Source of the DNA: Arenibacter sp. F20364
GTDB taxonomy: Bacteria; Bacteroidota; Bacteroidia; Flavobacteriales; Flavobacteriaceae
Assembly (NCBI RefSeq): GCF_023015905.1
Contig: NZ_JALKBD010000009.1
Location: 62,001 to 126,000 of the forward strand
Direction: 5' to 3'
Length of the DNA: 64,000 bases
The first letter of the stretch is position 1. Every line of letters begins with the position of its first letter. The notes below the pieces were generated by a model, which saw only the letters and a list, made by a program, of their open reading frames with translations, was not told the DNA's origin and made no database searches. The translations under genes were made by a program, and so were the position numbers. Below, piece after piece: positions 17,926 through 27,371 of this stretch.

Positions 17926-18564
17926 ATGGAAAAAGCATACAAAAATCTGGGATACTTTTTATTGATGCTGATACCATTGACCTTTTTGGGTTTTTACAAA
18001 ACCTATTTCATTCAATTTCCCTTCTTTGAAGAAAATATAACTACCTTCATTCACCTTCATGCCATTATTGCATCCATTTGGATCCTACTACTTATTGTTC
18101 AACCCCTGCTCATATTATACAGAAATAACAAATTGCATAGAAAAATTGGTAAACTTTCCTACACAGTTTTCCCAATTTTGATTTTATCCTTTGTACCCCA
18201 AATGATACGGATCATAAATTCTGATGTACCACAGTTTTTATTCTTCCCTTTGGCAGATAGTGTACTTTTGATTCTATTTTATTCTTTGGCAATTTACCAT
18301 AGGAAAAATGTTTCCAGACATATGCGCTATATTATTGGTACGGCCACCGTTTTTCTCGGGCCCACTATGGGACGAATTGGGCCACATATTTTCGAGTGGT
18401 CGGAGACTGTGACCCAAAATATACAATACGGAATAATCTACTTGATTCTTATTGGGCTGATTTTTTACGATAAAGGAAATAAAAAGAATTACCGGCCATA
18501 CCTTTTAATTCTAACAACTTGGATAATACACCTTATTGCCTTTAACTTGATATTTTTAAATTGA
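17926..18564 (+). CDS. Polytopic membrane protein (DUF2306/cytochrome-b561-like topology)
   Basis: The protein has 212 residues and about six predicted membrane helices. Conserved-looking polar positions occur inside the segments: FIHLHAIIASIWILLLIVQ, KLHRKIGKLSY, and RHMRYIIGTATVFLGPTMGR. Paired histidines in helices recall DUF2306-type or b-type heme proteins, but heme binding is not shown. It follows the thioesterase-like gene after 14 bases and precedes the O-methyltransferase, so it is part of the same transcription unit. Function is unknown. Confidence 0.72.
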   Translation: MEKAYKNLGYFLLMLIPLTFLGFYKTYFIQFPFFEENITTFIHLHAIIASIWILLLIVQPLLILYRNNKLHRKIGKLSYTVFPILILSFVPQMIRIINSDVPQFLFFPLADSVLLILFYSLAIYHRKNVSRHMRYIIGTATVFLGPTMGRIGPHIFEWSETVTQNIQYGIIYLILIGLIFYDKGNKKNYRPYLLILTTWIIHLIAFNLIFLN

Positions 18565-18609
18565 AAAAAAAACATTGCACAGTTAACAAATTTCTAAAAA
18601 CGATCAATT

Positions 18610-19647
18610 ATGGAAGCAGCAGCTCAGATTAAAGTAGATCCCTCAAAAATCATGCAGGTAGGCACAGGTTTTTTCGGAACCAAAACCTTGCTCACAGCAG
18701 TGAACATGGAACTTTTTACGGTTTTGGCAAAACGGGATTTGTCCGGAAAGGATATTCAATCCAAACTGGGTTTGCATTCCCGCAGTCTCTATGACTTTTT
18801 GGACGCCTTGGTCTCCATGGGCTTTTTAAAAAGAAAAGGAATAAAAGAGAATGCCCTTTACAGCAACGCTGACGATGCAGATCTCTTTCTGGACAAGAAC
18901 AAACCCAGCTACATAGGTGGAATTTTGGAAATGTGCAATAACCGTTTGTACCCTTTTTGGAACGATTTGGAGGATGGCCTAAAAACGGGGTTGCCACAAA
19001 ATGAAACCAAAAATGGTGGGAAACCCATTTTTGAAGCGGTTTATGGGGACCCTAAGAAACTGAGGGAATTTGTTGGAGCTATGGCCGGCGTACAAATGGG
19101 AAATTTTATGGAATTTGCCAAAGTATTTGATTTTTCGAAATACCAAACCCTGTGCGACATTGGTGGGGCGGGAGGATTTTTGGCTGCCCATGTAACCCTT
19201 AATAACGAACATATGCAATGTAGCAGTTTAGATCTGCCCCAGGTAGAACCAATTGCAAAAGAAAATATGCATAATATGCAATTAAGTGACATGGTAGACA
19301 TTATATCTGGAGATTTTTTTAATGATGATTTCCCAAAATCGGATATAATTACTATGGGTAATATTTTACACGATTGGGGAACCAAGGACAAAAAAATGCT
19401 TGTTAAAAAAGCCTATGATGCCCTACCCAAAGGAGGTGCTTTAGTGGTTATCGAAAATATTATCGATAACGATAGAAGCAAGAATGCTTTTGGTCTTTTA
19501 ATGTCCTTGAACATGCTTATTGAAACTGCTGAAGGTTATGATTTCTCCTTTTCGGATTTTAACAAAATAGCAGAGGAGGCCGGGTTTAAATCAACCTCAT
19601 TAATGCCTTTAACTGGTCCAACCAGTGCAGCGATTGCCTTTAAATAG
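18610..19647 (+). CDS. SAM-dependent O-methyltransferase (acetylserotonin-MT/PF00891-like)
   Basis: The protein has 345 residues. The N-terminal 100 are a winged-helix dimerisation domain (LFTVLAKRDLSGKDIQSKLG, LYDFLDALVSMGFLKR). The C-terminal Rossmann domain binds S-adenosylmethionine: LCDIGGAGGFLAAHV, then SLDLPQV and SGDFFNDDFP. The catalytic-type His lies in ILHDWGTKDK, followed by LPKGGALVVIENII. This class methylates small-molecule hydroxyls, often in secondary metabolism. The alpha/beta hydrolase lipoprotein begins 10 bases after its stop. The substrate cannot be deduced. Confidence 0.9.
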   Translation: MEAAAQIKVDPSKIMQVGTGFFGTKTLLTAVNMELFTVLAKRDLSGKDIQSKLGLHSRSLYDFLDALVSMGFLKRKGIKENALYSNADDADLFLDKNKPSYIGGILEMCNNRLYPFWNDLEDGLKTGLPQNETKNGGKPIFEAVYGDPKKLREFVGAMAGVQMGNFMEFAKVFDFSKYQTLCDIGGAGGFLAAHVTLNNEHMQCSSLDLPQVEPIAKENMHNMQLSDMVDIISGDFFNDDFPKSDIITMGNILHDWGTKDKKMLVKKAYDALPKGGALVVIENIIDNDRSKNAFGLLMSLNMLIETAEGYDFSFSDFNKIAEEAGFKSTSLMPLTGPTSAAIAFK

Positions 19648-19657
19648 TATTGAAGCC

Positions 19658-20707
19658 ATGAAAGCTTGTTTTCTATTCACCGCAGTCGTTTTACTTTTTT
19701 TGAATTCCTGTCTGCAAAATCAAAAATCAAAAATATCCTCGGATAGCACCTCTACCTACCTGGATTACTCCAAAAGGGATGATCAATTTACCGGTGGCAT
19801 AAAAATGATACCGATTACCACCCCCGAAGGCACTTTTAAGGTATGGACTAAAAGGGTTGGCAACAATCCAAAGATGAAAGTGTTATTGCTTCATGGTGGC
19901 CCCGGTGGTACCCATGAGTTCTTTGAATGCTTTGATGGTTATTTGCCCATGGAAGAAATAGAATATATATATTATGATCAACTGGACTCCTATTACAGCG
20001 AGCAGCCCAACGATTCAACCCTTTGGACAACGGAACATTTTGTGGAGGAAGTGGAACAGGTCCGAAAAGCCTTAAACCTAAGTAAGGACAACTTTTATTT
20101 ACTGGGGCAGTCATGGGGAGGCATTCTGGCAATGGAGTACGCCTTAAAATATCAGGATAATTTAAAGGGACTCATTATTTCCAATATGATGGCCAGCATC
20201 CCCGAATATGAGAAATATGCAGCTGAAGTCCTTGGTCCTCAACTGCCTCCTGAAGTTTATAAGAAAATAAAGGTAATGGAGGCCAATAATGATTTTGAAA
20301 ATCCAAAATATTCAGAATTGGTAACAGAGCATTACTATACCGAACACTTTTTAAGAATGCCCTTGGATAAATGGCCGGAATCTATAAATAGGGCCATGGG
20401 CCACCTCAACCCCAATATATATGTGTTTATGCAAGGTTATAGTGAATTTGGGGTCACAGGAAATGCCTCCTTAAAAGGTTGGGATGTTTCCAAAAGATTG
20501 AAGACCATAACTGTGCCTACTTTGGTTATAGGTGCTACCCATGATACCATGGATCCGAAATATATGGAATGGATGTCCCAAGAGTTGCCCAAGGGTCGAT
20601 TTTTGTTGTGTCCAAATGGCAGCCATTTATCGCAATATGATGATCAAAAAACCTATTTCAATGGTTTGATAAAATTTATTAAGGATGTTGACCAAAAAAC
20701 CTATTGA
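19658..20707 (+). CDS. Alpha/beta-hydrolase lipoprotein (proline iminopeptidase-like)
   Basis: An upstream GTG at 19625 overlaps the methyltransferase; I chose the ATG at 19658 because it starts a lipoprotein signal with lipobox LNSC, giving 349 residues. The fold is of the prolyl aminopeptidase type: oxyanion loop HGGPGGTHEFF, nucleophile elbow GQSWGG, acid in GATHDTMDP and a C-terminal His in NGSHLSQYDD. Cytosolic homologues cleave N-terminal proline. A lipid-anchored form may instead act on exported esters or amides. It is followed 17 bases later by the acyl-CoA ligase. Confidence 0.9.
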   Translation: MKACFLFTAVVLLFLNSCLQNQKSKISSDSTSTYLDYSKRDDQFTGGIKMIPITTPEGTFKVWTKRVGNNPKMKVLLLHGGPGGTHEFFECFDGYLPMEEIEYIYYDQLDSYYSEQPNDSTLWTTEHFVEEVEQVRKALNLSKDNFYLLGQSWGGILAMEYALKYQDNLKGLIISNMMASIPEYEKYAAEVLGPQLPPEVYKKIKVMEANNDFENPKYSELVTEHYYTEHFLRMPLDKWPESINRAMGHLNPNIYVFMQGYSEFGVTGNASLKGWDVSKRLKTITVPTLVIGATHDTMDPKYMEWMSQELPKGRFLLCPNGSHLSQYDDQKTYFNGLIKFIKDVDQKTY

Positions 20708-20724
20708 TCCAAAAAAATGAAATC

Positions 20725-22368
20725 ATGAATAATTTCAATTCTTCAATAGAAGCTTTTCTTTATTGGGAAAAAGAAACACCGAACAATCCGTTCTTAATCC
20801 AAAATTTTGAAAATACCCAGCAGAGATTGTCATATGACGCCGCGGGCAGCCAAATCCGAAAACTTGCCTCTTATTTAACACAGTTAGGCTTGCCAAAAAA
20901 AAGTCATATTGCCTTGTTATCCAAAAATTGCCCCCATTGGATTATGGCGGATTTAGCCATATCTATGGCAGGGTTTATTTCCATTCCCATATACCCAACT
21001 TTGACATCCGAAGGGATAAATCAAATTCTAATACATAGTGAATCCAAAGCCATCATAATAGGCAAACTGGATGATTTTGCCTCCCAAAAAGAAGGCATTC
21101 CCAATATCCCATTGATCAGCGTTGAAGCCTTTGGGGGAAATTCCACTATTAAGTGGGAAGATATAATGGAACAAGAAGAGGAATTGACTGACTTTTCCAT
21201 GCCGAAAAGCGAGGATTTGAGAACTATAATTTACACTTCCGGCACCACGGGACAACCCAAAGGAGTAATGCATACTTCAGGGAATTTCACCAAAAGTTCA
21301 AGTACATTTACCCAAGTTATAAACCTCCCAAAAAATCCCAAATTTTTTTCTTATTTGCCGTTGGCTCATGTTGCGGAACGTGCCTTTTGTAATGGAATAC
21401 TTTTTTATGGCGGCCAGATAACCTTTCCTTATTCCTTGGAAACATTCGCTGAAAACTTAGAAAAATTACAACCGGATATTTTCTTTGGCGTACCTAGAAT
21501 TTGGACCAAATTTCAAGAAAAAATTTTGGAAAGTCTTCCGCAAAGGAAATTGTCCTTACTATTATCCATCCCATTCATAAACAAATCAATAAAGAAAAAA
21601 ATCCAGACCAAATTGGGATTGTCCAATGCATCATTTATTGCCTCGGCGGCTGCACCCATTTCCAGTAGTTTGGTTAAATGGTATATTACTATTGGCATCA
21701 CTATTCAACAAGCCTATGGTATGACAGAGGATTGTTGTATTTCGCATACCAACTTATCCGGTCAAAGCAAAATAGGTACTGTAGGTAAATCACTGGAAGG
21801 AGTAAAAATTAAATTCTCTGAAGAGGGTGAAATTTTAATCCTAAATAACTGTCTTTTTAAAGGGTATTACAAAGCACCGGAAATAACAGCGGCAGTTTTT
21901 GATGAAGAGGGATATTTTAAAACTGGGGATATTGGAGAATACGACCATGAGGGTTATTTAACCATTACTGGCCGAGTAAAGGATCAGTTTAAGACCGATA
22001 AAGGAAAATACATTTCCCCTGCCCCTATAGAACTCCAAATTTCAAAAAATACAGATATCGAACAGATCTGCGTGGTGGGCACCGGCATTCCCCAACCAAT
22101 TGCACTGGTAACAGTATCTTCCTTGGGAAGATCCAAAAACAAAGAAGATCTTGGTAATAGCTTATACGGATCCATTATGGAAATCAACCCAAGTTTACAA
22201 AAACATGAGAAAATAGCAAAAGTGGTGGTAATGCCAGAGGAATGGAACGTAGCCAATGGATTTACGACTCCAACTTTAAAGATTAAGAGAAGTAGCTTGG
22301 AAAGAGTATTCCAACCTTTATACAAAATATGGTTCGATGCTGATCAGAATGTAATTTTTAAATCATAG
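20725..22368 (+). CDS. AMP-forming acyl-CoA synthetase (long-chain fatty-acid ligase type)
   Basis: The ATG at 20725 is preferred over an upstream TTG (20704) that overlaps the previous stop; it gives 547 residues. Adenylate-forming motifs are intact: TIIYTSGTTGQPKGVMHT (P-loop A3), QQAYGMTEDC (A5), GYFKTGDIGEYDHEGYLTI (A7) and GRVKDQFKTDKGKYISP (A8). It should activate a carboxylic acid to acyl-AMP and then acyl-CoA. With the thioesterase, methyltransferase and hydrolase it could supply or modify an acyl precursor. It has the long-chain (FadD15-like) layout; chain length is not predictable. Confidence 0.92.
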   Translation: MNNFNSSIEAFLYWEKETPNNPFLIQNFENTQQRLSYDAAGSQIRKLASYLTQLGLPKKSHIALLSKNCPHWIMADLAISMAGFISIPIYPTLTSEGINQILIHSESKAIIIGKLDDFASQKEGIPNIPLISVEAFGGNSTIKWEDIMEQEEELTDFSMPKSEDLRTIIYTSGTTGQPKGVMHTSGNFTKSSSTFTQVINLPKNPKFFSYLPLAHVAERAFCNGILFYGGQITFPYSLETFAENLEKLQPDIFFGVPRIWTKFQEKILESLPQRKLSLLLSIPFINKSIKKKIQTKLGLSNASFIASAAAPISSSLVKWYITIGITIQQAYGMTEDCCISHTNLSGQSKIGTVGKSLEGVKIKFSEEGEILILNNCLFKGYYKAPEITAAVFDEEGYFKTGDIGEYDHEGYLTITGRVKDQFKTDKGKYISPAPIELQISKNTDIEQICVVGTGIPQPIALVTVSSLGRSKNKEDLGNSLYGSIMEINPSLQKHEKIAKVVVMPEEWNVANGFTTPTLKIKRSSLERVFQPLYKIWFDADQNVIFKS

Positions 22369-22501
22369 GGACGCCTATTCAATATCTAAAAACTATTAAA
22401 GTGGTGCGTGTCATAAAAACTTCATTATTTGGTGACCACCTCTGCATTTATTTTAAACATGGATTTAGCTACAACAAAGAAATAAAATCAAATAGTGATC
22501 A

Positions 22502-23683
22502 ATGCAACTAAAAACCACCCGAATAGAATCTATAGATATCTTAAGAGGTTTGGTCATGGTTATTATGGCCTTGGACCATGTCAGGGATTATTTTAACTAC
22601 GGTTCTTTTTTTATAGACCCCACAGATGTAGAAACCACTACCCCAATCCTATTTTTTACGCGCTTTATAACCCACTACTGTGCCCCTGTTTTTGTTTTTC
22701 TTGCCGGAACATCCGCCTACTTATATGGAAGTAACACAACCCGACCACAACTCTCAAAATTTTTGCTTACAAGGGGGATTTGGTTGATTTTTATGGAAGT
22801 TGTGGTCAACAACCTTATATGGACCTTTGACCTGACCTTTAGTTTTCCTATTCTTCAGGTGATTTGGGCTATTGGCTTTAGTATGGTTTGTTTGTCATTT
22901 CTGATTTATTTACCTAATAGGATAATACTTGCCATCGGCATTATTATAATTGTCGGACACAATCTTCTTGATGGAATAGTTATGCAGGGCAATAGTCTTG
23001 AAGCTATAATCTGGTACCTTTTGCACCAGAACCACGCCATGGTAATCGGACCTAATAAAATGATCTTGTTCCACTACCCTGTACTTCCCTGGATAGGGCT
23101 GATGGCCTTAGGTTATTGCTTGGGACAGCTATATTTAAAAGACTTTGATGCTAAACTAAGAAGAACATGGTTGTTGCGCATGGGTTTAGCCGCCGTGTCC
23201 CTATTCTTTGTAATCAGGGGCGTGAATGTCTATGGGGATTTGGTCCCCTGGGCAATACAGGACACCAATACCAAAACAATCATTTCTTTTCTTAACGTAA
23301 CCAAATATCCCCCTTCACTTGCTTTTGTACTAATTACCATTGGTCCTGCCCTACTGTTCCTTTATACTATTGAAAATGTAAAAAATTCGCTTACCAATTT
23401 CTTTTTGGTTTATGGACGGGTTCCCTTTTTCTATTATTTTTTACATGTATTGGTAATCCATATTGCAGCAATCATAGGGATTATAATATCTGGTGGGAAT
23501 TGGAAGGATATGATATTGACCGCAGATGTATTTATGAATGAAAAGCTCGCAACTTACGGATATCCCCTCTGGGTCACCTATATGGTTTGGATCGGGATAG
23601 TTCTAGCCCTATACCCTTTGAGCAAGAAGTATATGATCTACAAGATCAATAATAGGGATAAATGGTGGTTGAGTTATTTATAA
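22502..23683 (+). CDS. Polytopic membrane acyltransferase-like protein (DUF1624/HGSNAT type)
   Basis: The protein has 393 residues and about ten membrane helices. The N-terminus carries the family signature RIESIDILRGLVMVIMALDHVRDYF, with the His in the second half of helix 1 as in DUF1624 and heparan-alpha-glucosaminide acetyltransferase relatives. FITHYCAPVFVFLAGTSAYL and a C-terminal FYYFLHVLVIHIAAI are also typical. These proteins move acyl groups across the membrane to sugars or other acceptors. It lies 133 bases after the ligase in the same direction and may be the last gene of the cluster or a separate unit. Confidence 0.85.
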   Translation: MQLKTTRIESIDILRGLVMVIMALDHVRDYFNYGSFFIDPTDVETTTPILFFTRFITHYCAPVFVFLAGTSAYLYGSNTTRPQLSKFLLTRGIWLIFMEVVVNNLIWTFDLTFSFPILQVIWAIGFSMVCLSFLIYLPNRIILAIGIIIIVGHNLLDGIVMQGNSLEAIIWYLLHQNHAMVIGPNKMILFHYPVLPWIGLMALGYCLGQLYLKDFDAKLRRTWLLRMGLAAVSLFFVIRGVNVYGDLVPWAIQDTNTKTIISFLNVTKYPPSLAFVLITIGPALLFLYTIENVKNSLTNFFLVYGRVPFFYYFLHVLVIHIAAIIGIIISGGNWKDMILTADVFMNEKLATYGYPLWVTYMVWIGIVLALYPLSKKYMIYKINNRDKWWLSYL

Positions 23684-23730
23684 AAATTGGGTATTGACCA
23701 TCTTTTACGAGGAAAGGAATATTTTGTGCC

Positions 23731-25170
23731 TCAAACCCCAACAAAGACTTTTTTCTTTTGGGAGGTATATACCCAAAAAGCAATAGTTATGGTAAGGGTT
23801 ATTAAAGTACCTCCTACATAAGAAATTTCGTTGGGCAATTGAAATCCTTCCGGGGCTATCAATATGTATGTACTACATACCATGGTCATAAAAATTGCCG
23901 GTAGAAGGGTTACCCAATAAGCCTTGTTTTCATAAATTAAATAGGCCGTTATGGTCCAAAGTACTATCATGGCCAAGGTTTGGTTGCTCCAAGCAAAATA
24001 TCTCCATATTATTCCAAAATCTATTTGGGTAAGTACAAATGCGATTACGAATAGCGGTAGACTAATAAACAGCCTGTTGACTATTTTCTTTTGGTTGGAC
24101 TTAAATATATCGGACAGTATTAGGCGTGCAGACCTAAATGCGGTATCGCCCGATGTAATTGGCGCAGCAACAATTCCCAATAAGGCCAATACACCCCCAA
24201 TTTGGCCCAGCATATTAAGGGATATTTCATTGGCCGCCCAAGCGGCGTTGTTATTATTGGCAATCATGGCGCCATTTAAACCCTCCACATTTCCAAAAAA
24301 TGTCATTGCAGCAGCAGCCCATATTAAAGCCACTATTCCCTCCGTGACCATTGTGCCGTAAAAGATCTTTCTCCCATCTGTTTCATTTTTCATGCAACGT
24401 GCCATGAGCGGGGACTGGGTGGCGTGGAATCCAGAAATGGCACCACAGGCAATGGTTATAAACAGTATTGGAAACAAGGGGGTTGCCTCTGGATCGCTGG
24501 TCATATTTATTAAATTCGCGGGAACCAGTTCGGGAATATTATAGTCCCCAAAAAAAAGTGCAATTACCAAGCCTATGGCCATAAGTAACATGGCTACTCC
24601 AAAAATGGGGTAAAGTTTGCTTATTAATTTATCTATTGGCAGTAATGTGGAGAGAACGTAATAAACCAAAATAATGGCCACCCAAATCCATACGCTCCAG
24701 ATGTTCCCGGTCATTCCATCGATTATTTTTGCCGGACCTACCAAAAAAACGGTCCCCACAAATATTAAAAGGACTACCGAAAAAAAGCGCATAAACTGTT
24801 TGGCAGTAGGCCCCAGATATATTCCGACCACTTCACTGATACTAAGCCCATCATGCCGAATGGACAACATTCCGGAAAAATAATCGTGCACCGCACCTGC
24901 AAATATGCTTCCCAAAACGATCCACAAAAAAGCGGCAGGCCCAAACATAGCCCCGGCAATGGCACCAAAGATGGGTCCCAAGCCTGCTATATTCAAAAAC
25001 TGGATCAAAAAGACCTTCCAAGTGGGCAATGTCATAAAATCAACGTCGTCCCGAAGTCTAACCGCTGGGGTTTCCCTATCCTTGTCCACCCCAAATATCC
25101 GTTCCATCAATTTTCCATAAGTGAAATAGCCCAGTACTAAGGCTCCAATAGATAATAAGAATGATATCAT
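23731..25170 (-). CDS. cstA: CstA-family peptide/pyruvate transporter
   Basis: The protein has 479 residues and about 13 membrane helices. CstA hallmarks include FLIQFLNIAGLGPIFGAIAG, GAVHDYFSGMLSIRHDGLS, ACGAISGFHATQSPLMARC and APITSGDTAFRSARL. It is shorter than Escherichia coli CstA (about 700 residues), which is usual for the Bacteroidota form. CstA proteins import peptides or pyruvate in carbon limitation. It points leftwards, convergent with the DUF1624 gene (48-base gap). About 250 bases separate its start from the next gene; no TAnnTTTG box was found there. Confidence 0.93.
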   Translation of the reverse strand: MISFLLSIGALVLGYFTYGKLMERIFGVDKDRETPAVRLRDDVDFMTLPTWKVFLIQFLNIAGLGPIFGAIAGAMFGPAAFLWIVLGSIFAGAVHDYFSGMLSIRHDGLSISEVVGIYLGPTAKQFMRFFSVVLLIFVGTVFLVGPAKIIDGMTGNIWSVWIWVAIILVYYVLSTLLPIDKLISKLYPIFGVAMLLMAIGLVIALFFGDYNIPELVPANLINMTSDPEATPLFPILFITIACGAISGFHATQSPLMARCMKNETDGRKIFYGTMVTEGIVALIWAAAAMTFFGNVEGLNGAMIANNNNAAWAANEISLNMLGQIGGVLALLGIVAAPITSGDTAFRSARLILSDIFKSNQKKIVNRLFISLPLFVIAFVLTQIDFGIIWRYFAWSNQTLAMIVLWTITAYLIYENKAYWVTLLPAIFMTMVCSTYILIAPEGFQLPNEISYVGGTLITLTITIAFWVYTSQKKKVFVGV

Positions 25171-25420
25171 TTCAATAATGTTATAATTACAGTTTTAATT
25201 TTATTTCTAACCAATTACCCCCACCCAACTTTTTTTCAAACCTTCCAAAGTATTGCCAAATAATACCATAACTAAAAAGGAAGCGTCCTGAAAATCAAAT
25301 CACAACAAACATATACTATTTGCATCAACAATAGCAACGTTTTTCCTAAAGGAATTTGAAAGCTGTAAGATTCCCGGAACCATTTAGGAATATCGACACC
25401 CCTGTATTGGGAATAATTCT

Positions 25421-27358
25421 TTATTCGTTATAACAACGCACTTCAAATATTTTGGCCAATGGATCACCATTGGTCTTTGTTACCCTAATTTTCAATTGCT
25501 TTATTTCAACAGATTCAAAGCTATGTTCTACCAGTCTCAAATAATTATTTTCATTACTAAGAAGTGTTTTGTCAATATTTTTCCCCTGGACTTCTATGAC
25601 ATAATCGGCCACCGTTTCCGGTTGTTGACCTCTAATTTGGTTGTCATTTACCCAGTCCTGGGCAGAAAGTCGTAAAAAGCGATCTAAGCCAGTATCGAAT
25701 ATGAACTGGATTTTATTGATCTTGATCGGTTTTTTCCAACTCAACATGATCCATTGCTCCCCATTTTCCATACTGGCACACCATTTATGGGTAATGCCAT
25801 CCCCAACTTCCCTGTTATAACCGTCAATTATCTTTATCGCCTTACCATCTGCTGTTTCTGAAGAGGCCGTTATCTTGGCCGTTCTGGCCAAATCAGCTAC
25901 ATCTTCGTTCTTTACTCCAAGTAATGCCTGGTCCTGCTTCAGTAAAATTTGTTGTAGTTTTATTATATGTTCAGTACTATTCCCTAACTCAGTTGGAAGT
26001 ATCCCATTTTTATTGCAATAATCCATGGCGGTGCCAATGGCCTGTCCCAAAGTACTGCAGGTTGCCATTACCCTGGTAGATGAAAGAGCCACATGGGAAA
26101 CACTTATATTTCGACCGGCCATCAACAGATTGGGAATATTTTTACTATATAGTGATCTGAAAGGAATGGAATATGGTCCTTTTAATGGTATAGAGACATA
26201 AGGCACTTCTCCAGTGGTATCCATTCCCCCAGGAGGGTGATCGTCCAATGGCCAACCACCATAGGCTACCCTATCTTCAAACAAGGTTGCCGCCTGTACG
26301 TCTTCCTGTTTCATTATGTAATCGCCTTCCACACGTCTGCTCTCCCTTTTCCCTGGTATCATTCCTATAGAGTCCAAGGCCCAATTTTCCGAATCCGGAT
26401 GGTTCCCGGAGTTTTTAATATAATCCCAGACCCCAAATAGCACAGCCAAAAGATCCTTTCTATTTTGTTGTCCATCGCGAACAATGTCAATTTCCCCTCC
26501 TAATTCCAACCACCAATAACCATATTCATAGGTTGAAATATTGCGGTGCAAAAAATCCTTGGTTGTATATTTCCTTGCCCATTTGGGAGGGGTATAGGGC
26601 ATACTCTTTTCATATTTTTTTGCGGTAAACAATAAGCTGTTCCCCATTGTTTTTTGATCTTCAACATCTACGGCGAGAGATTCTCCCCATTTGGATTTTG
26701 CTTCCCTTCCACGCATATAATTTGCGCCTACTTGTGCTGCTAAGGTCGCATCGCCTGTACAATCCGCAAAGAACTTGGCCTTGATCACAGAAATTTCCTC
26801 AGTTGGCGAACAAAGGGCCATTATCTGATTGATCTTTCCATCAACTACCTCTGCGTCATATAAGGCCGTGTCCAGCAATAAAGTGATATTTTCTTCGGAT
26901 ATTAGTTTATCATATAAAATAAAATCCCACATCTCATAGGAACGCTGTGGGTTTTGTACGGCCTCCGTCAAAACCAATTCTTCCAATATTCCGGTTTCCC
27001 TCCATATTTGATTCAACTGGCTTGCTCCAGAAATATGCATTCTTATTTCACTACTGGCGTTTCCACCCAACCTTGATCTGTCCTGAATAAGTATTACCTT
27101 ACTACCATTACGTGCTGCTGCCAATGCCGCGCATATTCCCGCCATTCCGGCCCCGGCAATAAGGACATCGGTCTCATAAAATTTTTTCTTATAGACTTCG
27201 GTATCCACAAGGGCCTGTGCTTTATTGGAATCAGTAGTGGCCTGCCCGAATAATTGCGCCCCGTCTAAGGCATCCTTACCAAAGACCGTTATTGGAGCCA
27301 TCATAAAAGCACCTGATCCCAATCCAATGGTTTTCATAAATCCTCTCCTTTTTGTCAT
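25421..27358 (-). CDS. Tat-exported FAD-dependent oxidoreductase with C-terminal discoidin-like domain
   Basis: The protein has 645 residues. The N-terminus KRRGFMKTIGLGSG is a twin-arginine export signal. The FAD_oxidored domain follows, with DVLIAGAGMAGICAALAA, RLGGNASSEIRMHISGA, ADCTGDATLAAQVGANYMRG and LLMAGRNISVSHVALSS. The last 140 residues (HKWCASMENGEQWIMLSWK onward) look like an F5/8 C-type beta-sandwich. Such proteins occur in polysaccharide or glycoside catabolic clusters of marine Bacteroidota. The FMN-bind-like gene (27372) lies 13 bases upstream and the Gfo/Idh gene before that, forming a three-gene operon. The substrate is unknown. Confidence 0.88.
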   Translation of the reverse strand: MTKRRGFMKTIGLGSGAFMMAPITVFGKDALDGAQLFGQATTDSNKAQALVDTEVYKKKFYETDVLIAGAGMAGICAALAAARNGSKVILIQDRSRLGGNASSEIRMHISGASQLNQIWRETGILEELVLTEAVQNPQRSYEMWDFILYDKLISEENITLLLDTALYDAEVVDGKINQIMALCSPTEEISVIKAKFFADCTGDATLAAQVGANYMRGREAKSKWGESLAVDVEDQKTMGNSLLFTAKKYEKSMPYTPPKWARKYTTKDFLHRNISTYEYGYWWLELGGEIDIVRDGQQNRKDLLAVLFGVWDYIKNSGNHPDSENWALDSIGMIPGKRESRRVEGDYIMKQEDVQAATLFEDRVAYGGWPLDDHPPGGMDTTGEVPYVSIPLKGPYSIPFRSLYSKNIPNLLMAGRNISVSHVALSSTRVMATCSTLGQAIGTAMDYCNKNGILPTELGNSTEHIIKLQQILLKQDQALLGVKNEDVADLARTAKITASSETADGKAIKIIDGYNREVGDGITHKWCASMENGEQWIMLSWKKPIKINKIQFIFDTGLDRFLRLSAQDWVNDNQIRGQQPETVADYVIEVQGKNIDKTLLSNENNYLRLVEHSFESVEIKQLKIRVTKTNGDPLAKIFEVRCYNE

Positions 27359-27371
27359 TGCTTTAAGTATT

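Noticed and set aside
19625-19657. Longer start (GTG) for the hydrolase lipoprotein
   Set aside because: It overlaps the methyltransferase gene and would bury the lipoprotein signal that begins at 19658.
25343-25390. Terminator between cstA and the FAD oxidoreductase gene (TTCCTAAA / TTTAGGAA)
   Set aside because: The loop is about 30 bases with no T-run in the needed direction, and it lies upstream of cstA rather than after a gene that requires it.
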